From Pseudorhodoplanes sp. (GTDB lineage Bacteria > Pseudomonadota > Alphaproteobacteria > Rhizobiales > Xanthobacteraceae): a stretch of 61,033 nt of DNA. Of this stretch, positions 19,100 to 29,045 are shown one piece after another (within the stretch, counting starts at the first letter, position 1; each line of letters begins with the position of its first letter). Where the stretch lies: NCBI GenBank assembly GCA_019187085.1, contig JABARS010000018.1, positions 1 to 61,033 of the forward strand, read 5' to 3'. The notes beneath the pieces were generated by a model. That model saw nothing but the letters and a program-made list of their open reading frames with translations, ran no database searches and had not been told where the DNA came from. The position numbers and the translations under genes were made by a program.

Positions 19100-21802
19100 T
19101 TACGCCGCAAGATGGCGCAGCACATACTGCAGAATGCCGCCGTTCTTGAAGTATTCGAGCTCGTCGAGCGTATCGATGCGGCAGATCAGCGGCACCCGCC
19201 GCATCGTGCCGTCCTCACCGACGATTTCCGCCGTGAGCTTCTGACGCGGCTTGAGATCGCCGATCAGTCCGCGAATGGTGACTTTCTCCCCGCCTTTCAG
19301 GCCGAAGCTCTGCCACGACGCCCCTTCCTCGAACACCAGCGGCAGGACACCCATGCCGACGAGATTTGAACGGTGGATGCGCTCGAAGCTCTGCGCGATC
19401 ACCGCACGGACGCCGAGCAGGATCGTGCCCTTGGCCGCCCAGTCGCGCGAGGAGCCGGTGCCGTATTCCTTGCCGGCGAACACGACAAGCGGAACCTTCT
19501 CCTGTCTGTAGCGCATCGCCGCGTCATAGATCGGCATTTGCGTCTTGTCGGGATAGTGAACGGTGACGCCGCCTTCGACGCCCGGCACCATCTGGTTCTT
19601 GATGCGGATATTAGCGAACGTGCCGCGCATCATCACTTCATGGTTGCCGCGGCGCGTGCCGTACTGGTTGAAGTCCACCGGCTTCACATTGTGATCGACC
19701 AGATATTTTCCGGCCGGCGAGTTCAGCTTGATCGAGCCGGCCGGCGAAATGTGGTCGGTCGTGATCGAATCCAGGAACAGGCCGAGGACGCGCGCGTCGA
19801 CAATATCCTCGAGCGCCGAGGGGCGCGGCTTGATGCCGACAAAATACGGCGGGTTCTGCACGTAGGTCGAGTGCGAATCCCACGCATAAGTCAGCCCACC
19901 GGATACGGTGATCTGCCGCCAGTTGGCGTCGCCCTTGAACACGTTGGCATATTTCTTGGTGAAGAGCTGCTTGGTGACGTTCTTGCGGATGAAGGTGTTG
20001 ATTTCCTTCGTCGTCGGCCAGATGTCCTTCAGGAAGACCTTCTTGCCATTCTTGTCGACGCCGAGCGGGTCCTTCAGCAGATCGACCTGCATCGAGCCTG
20101 CGATCGCATAGGCGACGACCAGCGGCGGCGAAGCCAGATAGTTCGCGCGCACGTCGGGATTCACGCGGCCTTCGAAATTACGGTTGCCGGACAGCACGGC
20201 CGCCGCAACCAGATCGTTGTCGCTGATCGTCCTGGAAATTTCCTCCGGCAGCGGGCCCGAATTGCCGATGCAGGTCGTGCATCCATAACCAACGAGGTTG
20301 AATCCGAGCTTGTCGAGGTCCTTCTGCAGGCCGGACTTGGCGAGATACTCGCCGACCACCTGGGATCCGGGCGCAAGCGAGGTCTTCACCCACGGCTTGA
20401 CGGTCAGGCCTTTGGCCGCGGCCTTGCGGGCCACCAATCCGGCGCCGATCATCACGCTCGGATTGGAGGTGTTGGTGCAGGAGGTGATGGCGGCGATCAC
20501 GACGTCGCCGTGACCGAGATCGTGCTTGCGTCCGGCGACCGCCGCGCGCTTGCCGATCTCCACCGCCTTCTTGAACTCCTTCTCCATCGCCTCCGCAAAC
20601 TCGGCCTTGACCACTTTCAGCGGCACGCGGTCCTGCGGGCGCTTCGGACCGGCCAGCGACGGCTCGACCTTGCCGAGATCGAGCTTGAGCACATCGGTGA
20701 AGACCGGATCCTTGGTGGTCCTGGTCAGGTACATGCCCTGGGCCTTGGCATAGGCCTGCGCGAGCTTCACGCGATCGGCCTTGCGGCCGGTGTCGCGCAG
20801 GAACTTCACCGTCTGTTCGTCCACCGGGAAGAAACCGCAGGTCGCGCCATATTCCGGCGCCATGTTGCCGATGGTGGCGCGATCAGCGATCGAAAGATCG
20901 AGCACGCCGGGCCCGAAGAATTCCACGAACTTGCCGACCACGCCGCGCTTGCGCAGCATTTCGGTGACGGTGAGCACGAGGTCGGTCGCGGTGACGCCTT
21001 CCTTCAGCTTGCCGGTCAGCTTGAAGCCGATCACTTCCGGCAGCAGCATCGACAGCGGCTGGCCGAGCATCGCTGCCTCCGCCTCGATGCCGCCAACGCC
21101 CCAGCCGAGTACGGCGAGGCCGTTCACCATCGTGGTGTGCGAGTCGGTGCCGACAAGCGAGTCCGGATAGGCGACTTCGCTGACCGTCTTGCCGTTGACC
21201 TTGAGCCTGGACTTCGCGGTCCAGGTCACCTGCGACAGGTATTCAAGGTTTACCTGATGGCAGATGCCGGTACCGGGCGGCACCACGCGGAAATTGTTGA
21301 ACGCCTTCTGCGCCCACTTCAGGAAGCGATAGCGCTCCTGGTTCTGCTTGTACTCTTCCTCGACATTCTTCTTGAATGCCGTGTTGCTGCCGAAGAAGTT
21401 CACGATCACCGAGTGATCGATCACCAGATCGACGGGAACCAGCGGGTTGATCTTCTGCGCATCACCGCCGAGCACTTTCATCGCATCGCGCATGGCGGCA
21501 AGATCGACCACCGCCGGAACGCCGGTGAAATCCTGCATCAGCACGCGCGCCGGCCGGAAGGCGATTTCGCGCTCGGAGGCCTTCGTCTTGAGCCAGGCGG
21601 CCACCGCGAGGATATCGTCCCTGGTGACCGAGCGGCCGTCCTCGTTGCGCAGAAGATTTTCCAGCAGCACCTTCATCGAGAAGGGCAGGCGGGATATGCC
21701 TTTCAGCCCGTTCTTTTCCGCCACCGGCAAGCTGTAATAGGCATAGGTCCTGGAGCCGACCTTGAGGGTCTTGGCGCAACGGAAGCTGTCGAGCGAGGTC
21801 AT
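19100..21802 (-). CDS. acnA: Aconitate hydratase A
   Basis: This 4Fe-4S aconitase converts citrate to isocitrate in the TCA cycle. It has 900 residues from MTSLDSFRCAKTLKVGSRTYAYYSL, the standard AcnA/IRP1-type N-terminus; 68 further in-frame codons upstream are rejected. The three cluster cysteines lie in AITSCTNTSNP and GCTTCIGNSGP. The swivel domain contains FAGKEYGTGSSRDWAAKG with catalytic Ser/Arg residues. It is divergent from ccmA, with a 233-base shared promoter region (21803-22035) in which I see no clear operator. No strong ribosome site precedes the ATG. Confidence 0.97.
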   Translation of the reverse strand: MTSLDSFRCAKTLKVGSRTYAYYSLPVAEKNGLKGISRLPFSMKVLLENLLRNEDGRSVTRDDILAVAAWLKTKASEREIAFRPARVLMQDFTGVPAVVDLAAMRDAMKVLGGDAQKINPLVPVDLVIDHSVIVNFFGSNTAFKKNVEEEYKQNQERYRFLKWAQKAFNNFRVVPPGTGICHQVNLEYLSQVTWTAKSRLKVNGKTVSEVAYPDSLVGTDSHTTMVNGLAVLGWGVGGIEAEAAMLGQPLSMLLPEVIGFKLTGKLKEGVTATDLVLTVTEMLRKRGVVGKFVEFFGPGVLDLSIADRATIGNMAPEYGATCGFFPVDEQTVKFLRDTGRKADRVKLAQAYAKAQGMYLTRTTKDPVFTDVLKLDLGKVEPSLAGPKRPQDRVPLKVVKAEFAEAMEKEFKKAVEIGKRAAVAGRKHDLGHGDVVIAAITSCTNTSNPSVMIGAGLVARKAAAKGLTVKPWVKTSLAPGSQVVGEYLAKSGLQKDLDKLGFNLVGYGCTTCIGNSGPLPEEISRTISDNDLVAAAVLSGNRNFEGRVNPDVRANYLASPPLVVAYAIAGSMQVDLLKDPLGVDKNGKKVFLKDIWPTTKEINTFIRKNVTKQLFTKKYANVFKGDANWRQITVSGGLTYAWDSHSTYVQNPPYFVGIKPRPSALEDIVDARVLGLFLDSITTDHISPAGSIKLNSPAGKYLVDHNVKPVDFNQYGTRRGNHEVMMRGTFANIRIKNQMVPGVEGGVTVHYPDKTQMPIYDAAMRYRQEKVPLVVFAGKEYGTGSSRDWAAKGTILLGVRAVIAQSFERIHRSNLVGMGVLPLVFEEGASWQSFGLKGGEKVTIRGLIGDLKPRQKLTAEIVGEDGTMRRVPLICRIDTLDELEYFKNGGILQYVLRHLAA

Positions 21803-22035
21803 GGGGGAAGTGATCCTGGATGCTGCTCCGGGGCGGCCCGTCGGGATCCGCCCCCGATCATGTAAGAGGTTGCCCGATCTGAACTTTTCCCGAGAACGGG
21901 CAGGCACGGGGCTGTCGGCGCGAACGCCGCAGGCTGGAGGGCTTATAAGGTCTTTTGCTCCGCTCTGCCATATCAACCAAAGCCGCGCGCCAATGCTCTT
22001 TTTCATCCCTGCCCCCCGAACTCCCGGACGCCGCC

Positions 22036-22659
22036 ATGGCGCGCGCTGAACCGGCCCTGCGGCTGACCGCCACGGACCTCGCCTGCGAGCGCGGCGGGCG
22101 GATGATCTTTTCCGCGCTATGCTTTTCGGTCTCGTCCGGCGAGGCGCTGGTCGTGACCGGGCGCAACGGCGCGGGCAAATCCTCGCTGCTGCGCATGGTC
22201 GCGGGCTTTCTCGCCGTCGCTGCCGGCCGGCTCGATCTTGCCGGCGGCGATCCCGAACGCAGCATCGGCGAGCAGGCGCATTATCTCGGCCACCAGGACG
22301 CGCTCAAGCCGGCACTGACGGTTGCCGAAAATCTCGATTTCTGGACCGCCTGGCTTGGCGGCACGGGCGATATCCGCGCCGCACTCGCCGCAGTGGGCCT
22401 TGGCTCGCTCGACAATCTTCCGGCCGGCTATCTGTCGGCCGGACAAAGGCGGCGGCTATCGCTTGCCCGGCTCGTGGCAATTGCGCGTCCGCTCTGGCTG
22501 CTCGACGAACCCACTTCCGCGCTCGACACCGCCGCGCAGAACGCCTTGCGCACCCTGATGCACGACCATCTGGCGCGGGGCGGCATTATCCTCACCGCCA
22601 CCCACATGCCGCTCGGCCTGGAGGGCGCCCGCAGCCTCGAAATGGGAGTGCGGCCATGA
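22036..22659 (+). CDS. ccmA: Cytochrome c biogenesis heme exporter ATP-binding protein CcmA
   Basis: This is the ATPase of the CcmABCD complex, which releases heme-loaded CcmE in cytochrome c maturation. It has 207 residues. Walker A is GRNGAGKSS, the signature region is [14 protein letters not shown], and Walker B is [11 protein letters not shown]. The start [10 protein letters not shown] at 22036 fits the family length; a longer frame from 21955 lacks family similarity. Its stop overlaps ccmB (ATGA). Confidence 0.95.
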   Translation: MARAEPALRLTATDLACERGGRMIFSALCFSVSSGEALVVTGRNGAGKSSLLRMVAGFLAVAAGRLDLAGGDPERSIGEQAHYLGHQDALKPALTVAENLDFWTAWLGGTGDIRAALAAVGLGSLDNLPAGYLSAGQRRRLSLARLVAIARPLWLLDEPTSALDTAAQNALRTLMHDHLARGGIILTATHMPLGLEGARSLEMGVRP

Positions 22660-23324
22660 AGGCGCTCACCGCACTGTTCGGCCGCGACGCGAAGCTCGCC
22701 GTCCGCGCCGGCGGCGGCGCGCCGGTCGCCGTGCTGTTCTTCCTGATCGTGGTCACCATCACGCCGTTCGCACTCGGTCCCGACCTTGCGCTGCTGCAGC
22801 GGATCGGCCCGGCGATCCTGTGGATCGGCGCGCTGCTGGCGAGCCTGCTCGCGCTCGACCGCCTGCTTGCGGCCGACCTCGACGACGGCTCGCTCGACCT
22901 GCTGACGATGTCGGATACCCCGCTGGAACTGGCGCTGGCCGCCAAGGCGCTGGCGCACTGGCTGACCACCGGTCTGCCGCTCGTGATCGCGACGCCCCTG
23001 CTGGCGCTGTTTCTCAATCTGGATCTGGTCGCCTCGGCTGCGGTCGCGGCCACGCTTCTGGTCGGCACGCCGGCCCTGACCTTCCTCGGGCTTGCCGGTG
23101 CGGCGCTCACCGTGACGCTTCGCCGCGGCGGGCTCCTGCTCAGCGTCCTCGTGCTGCCGCTGACCATCCCGGTGCTGATTTTCGGGGTCGCGGCCTCCAA
23201 TGCCGCCATTGTCGGTCCGCTGCCGTTCGGCACGCCCTTTATGATCCTCTGCGCGCTGTCACTGACCGGGCTCGTCATCGGTCCGGTCGCCGCCGCGCTG
23301 GCGCTGCGCTCCGGTCATGATTGA
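22656..23324 (+). CDS. ccmB: Heme exporter membrane protein CcmB
   Basis: This 222-residue polytopic membrane protein is the CcmB subunit of the cytochrome c maturation ABC complex. [15 protein letters not shown] near the N-terminus, [10 protein letters not shown] and the C-terminal [10 protein letters not shown] are family-typical. The ATG overlaps the ccmA stop by four bases, so translation is coupled. Confidence 0.95.
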   Translation: MKALTALFGRDAKLAVRAGGGAPVAVLFFLIVVTITPFALGPDLALLQRIGPAILWIGALLASLLALDRLLAADLDDGSLDLLTMSDTPLELALAAKALAHWLTTGLPLVIATPLLALFLNLDLVASAAVAATLLVGTPALTFLGLAGAALTVTLRRGGLLLSVLVLPLTIPVLIFGVAASNAAIVGPLPFGTPFMILCALSLTGLVIGPVAAALALRSGHD

Positions 23325-23395
23325 TCCGCGAAGCCGCCTCACATTCGTGCGATCCTCGGTTGTCCGCCGCAGACGGGAAGCTTAAGACGTCGCCC

Positions 23396-24130
23396 ATGGC
23401 CCTCATCGACTACGCCAATCCCTCGAAATTCATTTCGCTGACCGACCGTCTGCTGCCCTGGCTCATCGGCGGCGCCGCGCTCGCGCTGGCGTTCGGGGTC
23501 AACCAGGTTTTCGGCGCGCCGGAGGATTACCAGCAGGGCGCGACCGTGCGGATCATGTTCATCCATGTGCCGGCGGCGTGGCTGTCGATGTTCGGCTGGA
23601 TGATCATGACGATCTCCTCGCTCGGCACGCTGGTCTGGCGGCATCCGCTCGCCGACGTCGCCGCCAAGGCCGCCGCTCCGGTCGGCGCCGCCTTCACGCT
23701 GATCTGCCTGATCACCGGCGCGCTCTGGGGACGGCCGATGTGGGGCACCTATTGGGTGTGGGATGCGCGCCTGACGTCGGTGCTGGTGCTCTTTCTGATG
23801 TATCTCGGCGTAATCGCGCTCTGGCGCACGGTCGAGGAGCCCACACGCGCGGCGCGCGCGGCCGCCATCCTGACGCTGGTCGGCGCGATCAATCTGCCGA
23901 TCATCAAGTTTTCCGTCGACTGGTGGAATACGCTGCATCAGCCGGCCTCGGTGCTGCGTCTCGACGGGCCGAGCATCCATCCCGACCTGCTGGTGCCGTT
24001 GTTGGTCATGACATTGGCCTGCGGGCTGACTTTCATCACGCTGCACCTTGCCGTCATGCGCAACGAAATCCTGCGCCGGCGCATCCGCACGATGCATCTG
24101 CTGCAGGCGCAGCGCGCGCCGGGGAGCTGA
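23396..24130 (+). CDS. ccmC: Heme exporter protein CcmC
   Basis: CcmC (244 residues) is the heme-handling membrane subunit that loads heme on CcmE. The tryptophan-rich heme motif WGRPMWGTYWVWDARLTS is intact, with flanking histidines in FIHVPAAW and WWNTLHQPASV, and about six TM helices. The start MALIDYANP at 23396 matches the family; the same frame can also be read from a TTG at 23321 overlapping the ccmB stop, which is less likely. Confidence 0.95.
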   Translation: MALIDYANPSKFISLTDRLLPWLIGGAALALAFGVNQVFGAPEDYQQGATVRIMFIHVPAAWLSMFGWMIMTISSLGTLVWRHPLADVAAKAAAPVGAAFTLICLITGALWGRPMWGTYWVWDARLTSVLVLFLMYLGVIALWRTVEEPTRAARAAAILTLVGAINLPIIKFSVDWWNTLHQPASVLRLDGPSIHPDLLVPLLVMTLACGLTFITLHLAVMRNEILRRRIRTMHLLQAQRAPGS

Positions 24131-24133
24131 TCC

Positions 24134-24313
24134 ATGCGGCTCGTCGCACACGGCGATTTCATCATGGCCGCCTATGGCGTCGCGGTCTTCATTCTTGCCG
24201 CGCTGATCGTCTGGATCGTCTTCGATTATCGCGCGCTGCGGCGCACGCTGCGCGCATTTGAGGGCGAGGGAATCACGCGCCGCTCCGAACAAGCCGCCAA
24301 GTCGCCCCCGTGA
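24134..24313 (+). CDS. ccmD: Heme exporter protein CcmD
   Basis: This 59-residue protein is MRLVAHGDFIMAAYGVAVFI followed by the rest of a single TM helix and a basic tail. CcmD is a small bitopic protein needed to release holo-CcmE. Its size, its position between ccmC and ccmG, and the HGDFIMAAYG motif identify it. It starts 3 bases after the ccmC stop and its stop overlaps the GTG start of ccmG by four bases. Confidence 0.93.
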   Translation: MRLVAHGDFIMAAYGVAVFILAALIVWIVFDYRALRRTLRAFEGEGITRRSEQAAKSPP

Positions 24314-24903
24314 GCGAGCAGCCCGCATCCCATCGTCCGCTGCGACGGCGGCTGATCGTCATCGTACCGCTGGCGCTGTTCCTTGCGCTTGCGGCGCTGT
24401 TCCTGTTCCGGCTCGGCGCCGGCGATCCCTCGCGGATCCCCTCCGCGCTGATCGGCCGGCCTGCCCCCGCGACCGACCTGGCGCCGGTCGAAGGGCTGAT
24501 GCGCGACGGCAGGCCGGTGCCCGGCCTGCGCAGCGCCGCTTTCGCGGGCGAGGTCACGCTCGTCAATGTCTGGGCGTCGTGGTGCGTGCCCTGCCACGAC
24601 GAGGTGCCGTTCCTCGACATATTGGCGAAAGACGCGCGCATCCGCATGGCCGGCATCAACTACAAGGACAATGCCGAGAACGCGCGGCGCTTCATCGGCC
24701 GTTACGGCAACCCGTTCCATGCGGTCGGCGCCGACGCCAACGGCCGCGCCTCGATCGAATGGGGCGTCTATGGCGTGCCGGAAACCTTCATCGTCGGGCG
24801 CGACGGGCGCATCGCCTACAAGCTGGTCGGGCCGATCACCGCCGCCAATTTCGAGACCCAACTCAAGCCTGCCATCGAGAAAGCGCTGGCCGCGCCCCGT
24901 TAG
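24310..24903 (+). CDS. ccmG: Thiol:disulfide interchange protein CcmG/DsbE
   Basis: This membrane-anchored periplasmic thioredoxin (197 residues) reduces apocytochrome c cysteines before heme attachment. An N-terminal TM anchor (LIVIVPLALFLALAALFLF) is followed by the thioredoxin domain with the active site WCVPC, and by GVYGVPETFIVGRDG containing the cis-Pro loop. The start is GTG at 24310, overlapping the ccmD stop (GTGA). It is the last gene of ccmABCDG. Confidence 0.95.
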   Translation: MSEQPASHRPLRRRLIVIVPLALFLALAALFLFRLGAGDPSRIPSALIGRPAPATDLAPVEGLMRDGRPVPGLRSAAFAGEVTLVNVWASWCVPCHDEVPFLDILAKDARIRMAGINYKDNAENARRFIGRYGNPFHAVGADANGRASIEWGVYGVPETFIVGRDGRIAYKLVGPITAANFETQLKPAIEKALAAPR

Positions 24904-24916
24904 CGCAATCAGGCCC

Positions 24917-25537
24917 TCACTGGTCCTCGTGATAGCGCTTCATCAGCGGGTATTGCGCCATCGCGAAGACGAAGGTCAGCGGCATGAAGCCGAACAGCTT
25001 GAAGCTGACCCAGAAGTCCGTCGACTGCGTGCGCCAGACAAGTTCGTTGAGGATCGCCATGGCGACGAAGAACAGCGCCCAGCGCACCGTGAGCTTGCGC
25101 CAGCCTTCCTCGGTCAGGTTGAAGACCGAGTCGAACACGGTCGACAGGAGCGGCTTGCGCGCGATCAACCCGCCGAACAGCACGGCCGCGAACAGCACAT
25201 AGATCAGCGTCGGCTTGAGCTTGATGAAGGTGTCGTCGTGCAGCACGAGGGTGAGCCCGCCGAACACGAACACGATCAGCGCGGAGACGAGCGGCATCAC
25301 CGGCAGGCGCCGGATCATCACATAGGACACGATGAGCGCCGCGAGCACCGCGACCATGAACACCGCGGTCGCGACAAAGATGCCGCTGCGCTGGATATCG
25401 GCCGCAAGGCCGGGAATGAACGGCGTCAAGAGCGGCAGGAACAGGCCCGGCCGCGAATTGGCAAAAAAGAAAAGAACCAGCGGCCCGATATCGAGCGCCA
25501 GCTTCACGAACGGATTGAGCTGTTCTTTTTCGGTCAT
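24917..25537 (-). CDS. yciB: Inner membrane-spanning protein YciB (septation protein A)
   Basis: This 206-residue integral membrane protein of the YciB/IspA/IspZ family is linked to cell envelope integrity and septation. The signature regions are [50 protein letters not shown] and the C-terminal MKRYHED. It lies 68 bases downstream of ftsY on the same strand, the common alphaproteobacterial arrangement. It is convergent with ccmG. Confidence 0.93.
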   Translation of the reverse strand: MTEKEQLNPFVKLALDIGPLVLFFFANSRPGLFLPLLTPFIPGLAADIQRSGIFVATAVFMVAVLAALIVSYVMIRRLPVMPLVSALIVFVFGGLTLVLHDDTFIKLKPTLIYVLFAAVLFGGLIARKPLLSTVFDSVFNLTEEGWRKLTVRWALFFVAMAILNELVWRTQSTDFWVSFKLFGFMPLTFVFAMAQYPLMKRYHEDQ

Positions 25538-25605
25538 GCGGCTGTCTAACGCGAGCGGGCGGTTCGCACAATCTCACCCGGGGGCGCGGCCGTCGGAAAC
25601 CGATC

Positions 25606-26544
25606 TCATTCGAGCCCCGCAATGGCGCGCGCAAAGTCGCGTGCGGCGAACGGCTGCAGGTCCTCGATCCCCTCGCCAACGCCGACGAAATGCACCGGCA
25701 GCCGGAACTTGTCGGCGATCGCGACCAGAATGCCGCCGCGCGCGGTGCCGTCGAGCTTGGTCATCGCAAGCCCGGTGACGCCGGCGGTCCTAGCGAAAGC
25801 CTCGACCTGGGCAAGCGCGTTCTGACCTACCGTCGCATCGAGCACGAGCAGCACGGCGTGCGGCGCGCTCGGGTCGGCCTTGCCGATGACGCGCACGACC
25901 TTTTCCAGCTCGCCCATCAGCTCGGCGCGGTTCTGCAGCCGCCCGGCGGTATCGACCAAGAGCACGTCGCTGCCCTCGCTCCTGGCCGCCGCGATGGCGT
26001 CGAACACGAGGCCTGCCGCATCGGCGCCCGGCGCGCGCGCGATCACCGGCGAGCCGGTGCGCTCGCCCCAGATCTTGAGCTGGTCGATGGCCGCCGCGCG
26101 GAACGTGTCGCCCGCCGCCAGCATTACCGAGCGTCCCTCGGCGCGAAAGCGCGCGGCCAGCTTACCGATCGTGGTCGTCTTGCCCGATCCGTTGACGCCG
26201 ACGACGAGAATGACGAACGGCTTCTTGCCGGCATCGATGACGAGCGGCCGGGCCACCGGCTCCAGCACCTTCTCGATCTCGGCGGCGAACACTGCCCGGG
26301 CCTCGTCCGCCGAGATTTCCTTGTCGTAGCGGCCGGCGGCGACGGCTTCGGCGATGCGTGCGGCCACTGCGATGCCGAGGTCGGCGCGGATCAGCGCGTC
26401 TTCGATGTCCTCGAGGGTCGCGGCATCGAGCTTGCGCTTGGTGACGAGGTCGCCCAGCGCCCCGCCCAGGGACGACGAGGTGCGCCGCAGGCCGCCGCTC
26501 AGACGCTGCCACCAGCCGCTTGATCCGCTCTTGCTGTCGTTCAT
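25606..26544 (-). CDS. ftsY: Signal recognition particle receptor FtsY
   Basis: FtsY is the SRP receptor GTPase that docks Ffh-ribosome complexes at the membrane. It has 312 residues with a short N-terminal tail and no acidic A domain. The N domain is at about 15-90. G1 is GVNGSGKTT, then DTFRAAA, G3 DTAGRLQ, G4 TKLDGTARGG and the closing GVGEGIEDLQPF. The start MNDSKSGSSGWW at 26544 is preferred; upstream codons in frame are the antisense of the neighbouring gene. It diverges from the RluA-type gene with only 26 bases between starts. Confidence 0.96.
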   Translation of the reverse strand: MNDSKSGSSGWWQRLSGGLRRTSSSLGGALGDLVTKRKLDAATLEDIEDALIRADLGIAVAARIAEAVAAGRYDKEISADEARAVFAAEIEKVLEPVARPLVIDAGKKPFVILVVGVNGSGKTTTIGKLAARFRAEGRSVMLAAGDTFRAAAIDQLKIWGERTGSPVIARAPGADAAGLVFDAIAAARSEGSDVLLVDTAGRLQNRAELMGELEKVVRVIGKADPSAPHAVLLVLDATVGQNALAQVEAFARTAGVTGLAMTKLDGTARGGILVAIADKFRLPVHFVGVGEGIEDLQPFAARDFARAIAGLE

Positions 26545-26570
26545 GCCGCCGCCGTGATAGCGGTTTCGGC

Positions 26571-27287
26571 ATGACACCGGAAGAGATGCAGGCGCGTCTT
26601 CTTTACCGCGACGGCCTGATGCTGGTTCTGGATAAGCCGGCCGGCCTGCCGGTGCATCGCGGCCCCAAGGGCGGCGAAAGCCTCGAAGACCATTTCGGGG
26701 CCCTGCGCTTCGGCCTGCCGCGCAATCCTGCGCTCGCCCACCGGCTGGACCGCGAGACCTCCGGCTGCCTTGTGCTCGGCCGCCACCACAAGGCATTGGC
26801 CGCGCTCGCCAGGCTGTTCAAGGCCGGCAAGGTCGGCAAGACCTATTGGGCGGTGACCGAAGGCGTACCCGACGCGCCCGAGGGCCGCATCGATATCCCG
26901 CTCGCCAAGCGCGACGAGACGCGCGGCTGGTGGATGAAGCCCGATCCGCACGGCCTGCCTTCGACAAGCATCTGGCGCGTGCTCGGCCGGGCCAATGGTC
27001 GCGCCTGGCTCGCGCTCGAGCCGCTCACGGGCCGCACGCATCAATTGCGGGTGCATTGCGCGGAAATGGGCTGGCCGATTCTGGGCGACGGCATCTATGG
27101 CCGCGCGCCGCGCGCGGACGGACCCGGCCTGCATCTGCTCGCGCGCGACGTCGTCGTGCCGCTCTACAAGAACCGCGACCCCGTGCGCGTAAGCGCGCCC
27201 GTGCCCGCGCACACGCGCGCGGCTCTGCTCGCCTGCGGCTGGGACGGACAGAATCCGGCACGCGAAACGAAATCGCCTGTCGACTAG
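26571..27287 (+). CDS. RluA-family RNA pseudouridine synthase
   Basis: This 238-residue single-domain pseudouridine synthase isomerises uridine in RNA (rRNA or tRNA). The catalytic Asp lies in HRLDRETSGC, and LDKPAGLPVHRGP and LTGRTHQLRVHCAEMGWPILGD are the other conserved blocks. There is no S4 domain, so it resembles the RluA/TruC group rather than RluC/D. The exact target cannot be told. It sits between ftsY and the MaoC gene on the opposite strand, interrupting the mtaB-ftsY order seen in relatives. Confidence 0.93.
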   Translation: MTPEEMQARLLYRDGLMLVLDKPAGLPVHRGPKGGESLEDHFGALRFGLPRNPALAHRLDRETSGCLVLGRHHKALAALARLFKAGKVGKTYWAVTEGVPDAPEGRIDIPLAKRDETRGWWMKPDPHGLPSTSIWRVLGRANGRAWLALEPLTGRTHQLRVHCAEMGWPILGDGIYGRAPRADGPGLHLLARDVVVPLYKNRDPVRVSAPVPAHTRAALLACGWDGQNPARETKSPVD

Positions 27288-27316
27288 ATATTTCCGACAC
27301 GCAGACCGTCGGGTGT

Positions 27317-27736
27317 TCAGGATTTGTCGGTCACCAGCAGCCGGCCGGTCGCGGCCACCGCGAGTTCGCCCTTCTCGTTGACGACGCGGCCCTTCATCTC
27401 GACCACGTCGCCGGTCTGCGCCGAGGTCTGCGTGACGCGCGTCACCTCCCATTCCAGCGTCACCGTCTCGTCGGCATAGATCGCCTTGTGGAAGCGGATC
27501 GAGAAATCGAGCCCGACGGTGTCGTATTCTTGCGAATAATGCGTGGCGGAGAGCGCCATCAGGCGCGCGGCCATCTGGGTGCCGCTCGCGATCAGCTTGC
27601 GGTAGCGGCTGCGCGCGGCAAGCCCGACATCGTGATGCAGCGGATTGAAATCGTGCGCGGCTTTCGCGAACGCAACCACATCCTCCGGCGTCATCCGGAT
27701 GACTTCCGAGAAACGCTCGCCGGCCATCACTCTCAT
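27317..27736 (-). CDS. MaoC-like (R)-specific enoyl-CoA hydratase
   Basis: This 139-residue hot-dog-fold protein carries the hydratase-2 motif AKAAHDFNPLHHD, with catalytic Asp and His. Such enzymes hydrate trans-2-enoyl-CoA to (R)-3-hydroxyacyl-CoA. Two close ATGs are possible (27736 and 27727) and neither has a strong ribosome site; the upstream one is used. It lies 40 bases downstream of mtaB on the same strand. Confidence 0.88.
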   Translation of the reverse strand: MRVMAGERFSEVIRMTPEDVVAFAKAAHDFNPLHHDVGLAARSRYRKLIASGTQMAARLMALSATHYSQEYDTVGLDFSIRFHKAIYADETVTLEWEVTRVTQTSAQTGDVVEMKGRVVNEKGELAVAATGRLLVTDKS

Positions 27737-27776
27737 CGATGCCGTCCGCAGCGGCTGAGCGGGAATAGGCGCAAGG

Positions 27777-29045
27777 TCACGCCGCCAGCAGATGGCGGCC
27801 GTCATGCCCGGCGATCGGAACTTCCAGAATCGTGCCGGCCGCGGCCGGCTGCGTCAGCCGCACCGCGGTAAACTGCTCGCTGCGCCCGATCTCGCGCGAT
27901 TCGGCGAGCACGCGCAGCCGCCGACCGACCTGCATTTCGAGATGGCGGCGCAGCGCCGCCTCACCCGCCTCGCGCAGACGCGCCGCGCGTTCCTTGATGA
28001 TTGCGCGATCGACCTGCGGCATGCGCGCCGCCGGCGTGCCCGGGCGCGGCGAGAACGGAAAAACATGCAGATGCGTCAGCCCGCAATCCTCCACGAGCGC
28101 CCGCGAGCGCGCGAACATCGCTTCGTCCTCGGTCGGAAAGCCGGCGATGATGTCGGCGCCGAACACGACATCCGGGCGCAGCCGCCGCGCGGTCTCGCAG
28201 AAGGCGACCGCGTCGGCGCGCGAATGCCGGCGCTTCATGCGCTTGAGGATGAGGTCGTCGCCGGCCTGCAGCGACAGATGCAAATGCGGCATGAAGCGCG
28301 GCTCGGCGGCCAGCGCGTCGAACAGGTCGGCATCGGCCTCGACCGAATCGATCGACGACAGGCGCAGTCGCTGCAAATCCGGCGCTCCGCGCAGGATCGC
28401 CTTGACGAGCGTGCCGAGCCGCGGCGCGCCGGGCAGGCTCTCACCGTAGCTCGTGATGTCGACGCCGGTGAGCACGACCTCGCGATAGCCGTTGTCGACC
28501 AGGCGGCGCACCTGCGCCACGACATCGTCGGGCGGCACCGAACGCGAGGGACCACGACCGAACGGAATGATGCAGAAGGTGCAGCGGTGGTCGCAGCCGT
28601 TCTGGACCTGCACGGTGGCGCGCGCACGGCCTTCGATGCCTTCGACCGGTACTATCCTCGAATCGCGCGCGGCCATGATGTCGCCCACCGCGACGCGCTG
28701 CGTTGCGGCCGCATGCGACGGCAGCGACAGGTCTTCGCGGGTCTGACGCCACGCCACGGCGTCGAGCTTCTCCGAATTACCGAGGACGCGGTCGACCTCG
28801 GGCATGTCGGCAAATATCTTGGTTTCCGTCTGCGCGGCGCAGCCGGTGACGATGATTTTCGCCTGCGGACGTTCGCGGCGCAGCCGGCGGATCGCCTGAC
28901 GCGCCTGACGCACGGCTTCGCCGGTCACCGCGCAGGTATTGACGACGACGGCGTTGTCGAGTCCGGCCGTGCGCGCCTCGCTGCGCATGATCTCGGATTC
29001 GTGCGTGTTCAGCCGGCAGCCGAACGTGACGATCTCCACGCTCAT
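27777..29045 (-). CDS. mtaB: tRNA t6A37 methylthiotransferase MtaB
   Basis: This radical-SAM methylthiotransferase converts t6A to ms2t6A at position 37 of tRNA. It has 422 residues: an N-terminal UPF0004 domain with three cysteines (FGCRLN, VNTCAVT, VTGCAAQ), the radical SAM CxxxCxxC in [16 protein letters not shown], and a C-terminal TRAM-like domain. The start [13 protein letters not shown] at 29045 overlaps the dapF stop by four bases (ATGA); a longer in-frame reading through dapF is spurious. Confidence 0.95.
   Translation of the reverse strand: MSVEIVTFGCRLNTHESEIMRSEARTAGLDNAVVVNTCAVTGEAVRQARQAIRRLRRERPQAKIIVTGCAAQTETKIFADMPEVDRVLGNSEKLDAVAWRQTREDLSLPSHAAATQRVAVGDIMAARDSRIVPVEGIEGRARATVQVQNGCDHRCTFCIIPFGRGPSRSVPPDDVVAQVRRLVDNGYREVVLTGVDITSYGESLPGAPRLGTLVKAILRGAPDLQRLRLSSIDSVEADADLFDALAAEPRFMPHLHLSLQAGDDLILKRMKRRHSRADAVAFCETARRLRPDVVFGADIIAGFPTEDEAMFARSRALVEDCGLTHLHVFPFSPRPGTPAARMPQVDRAIIKERAARLREAGEAALRRHLEMQVGRRLRVLAESREIGRSEQFTAVRLTQPAAAGTILEVPIAGHDGRHLLAA

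Noticed and set aside
19373..21865. 830-codon plus-strand frame opposite acnA
   Set aside because: Shadow of aconitase; no domain or ribosome site, and composition typical of antisense frames in high-GC genomes.
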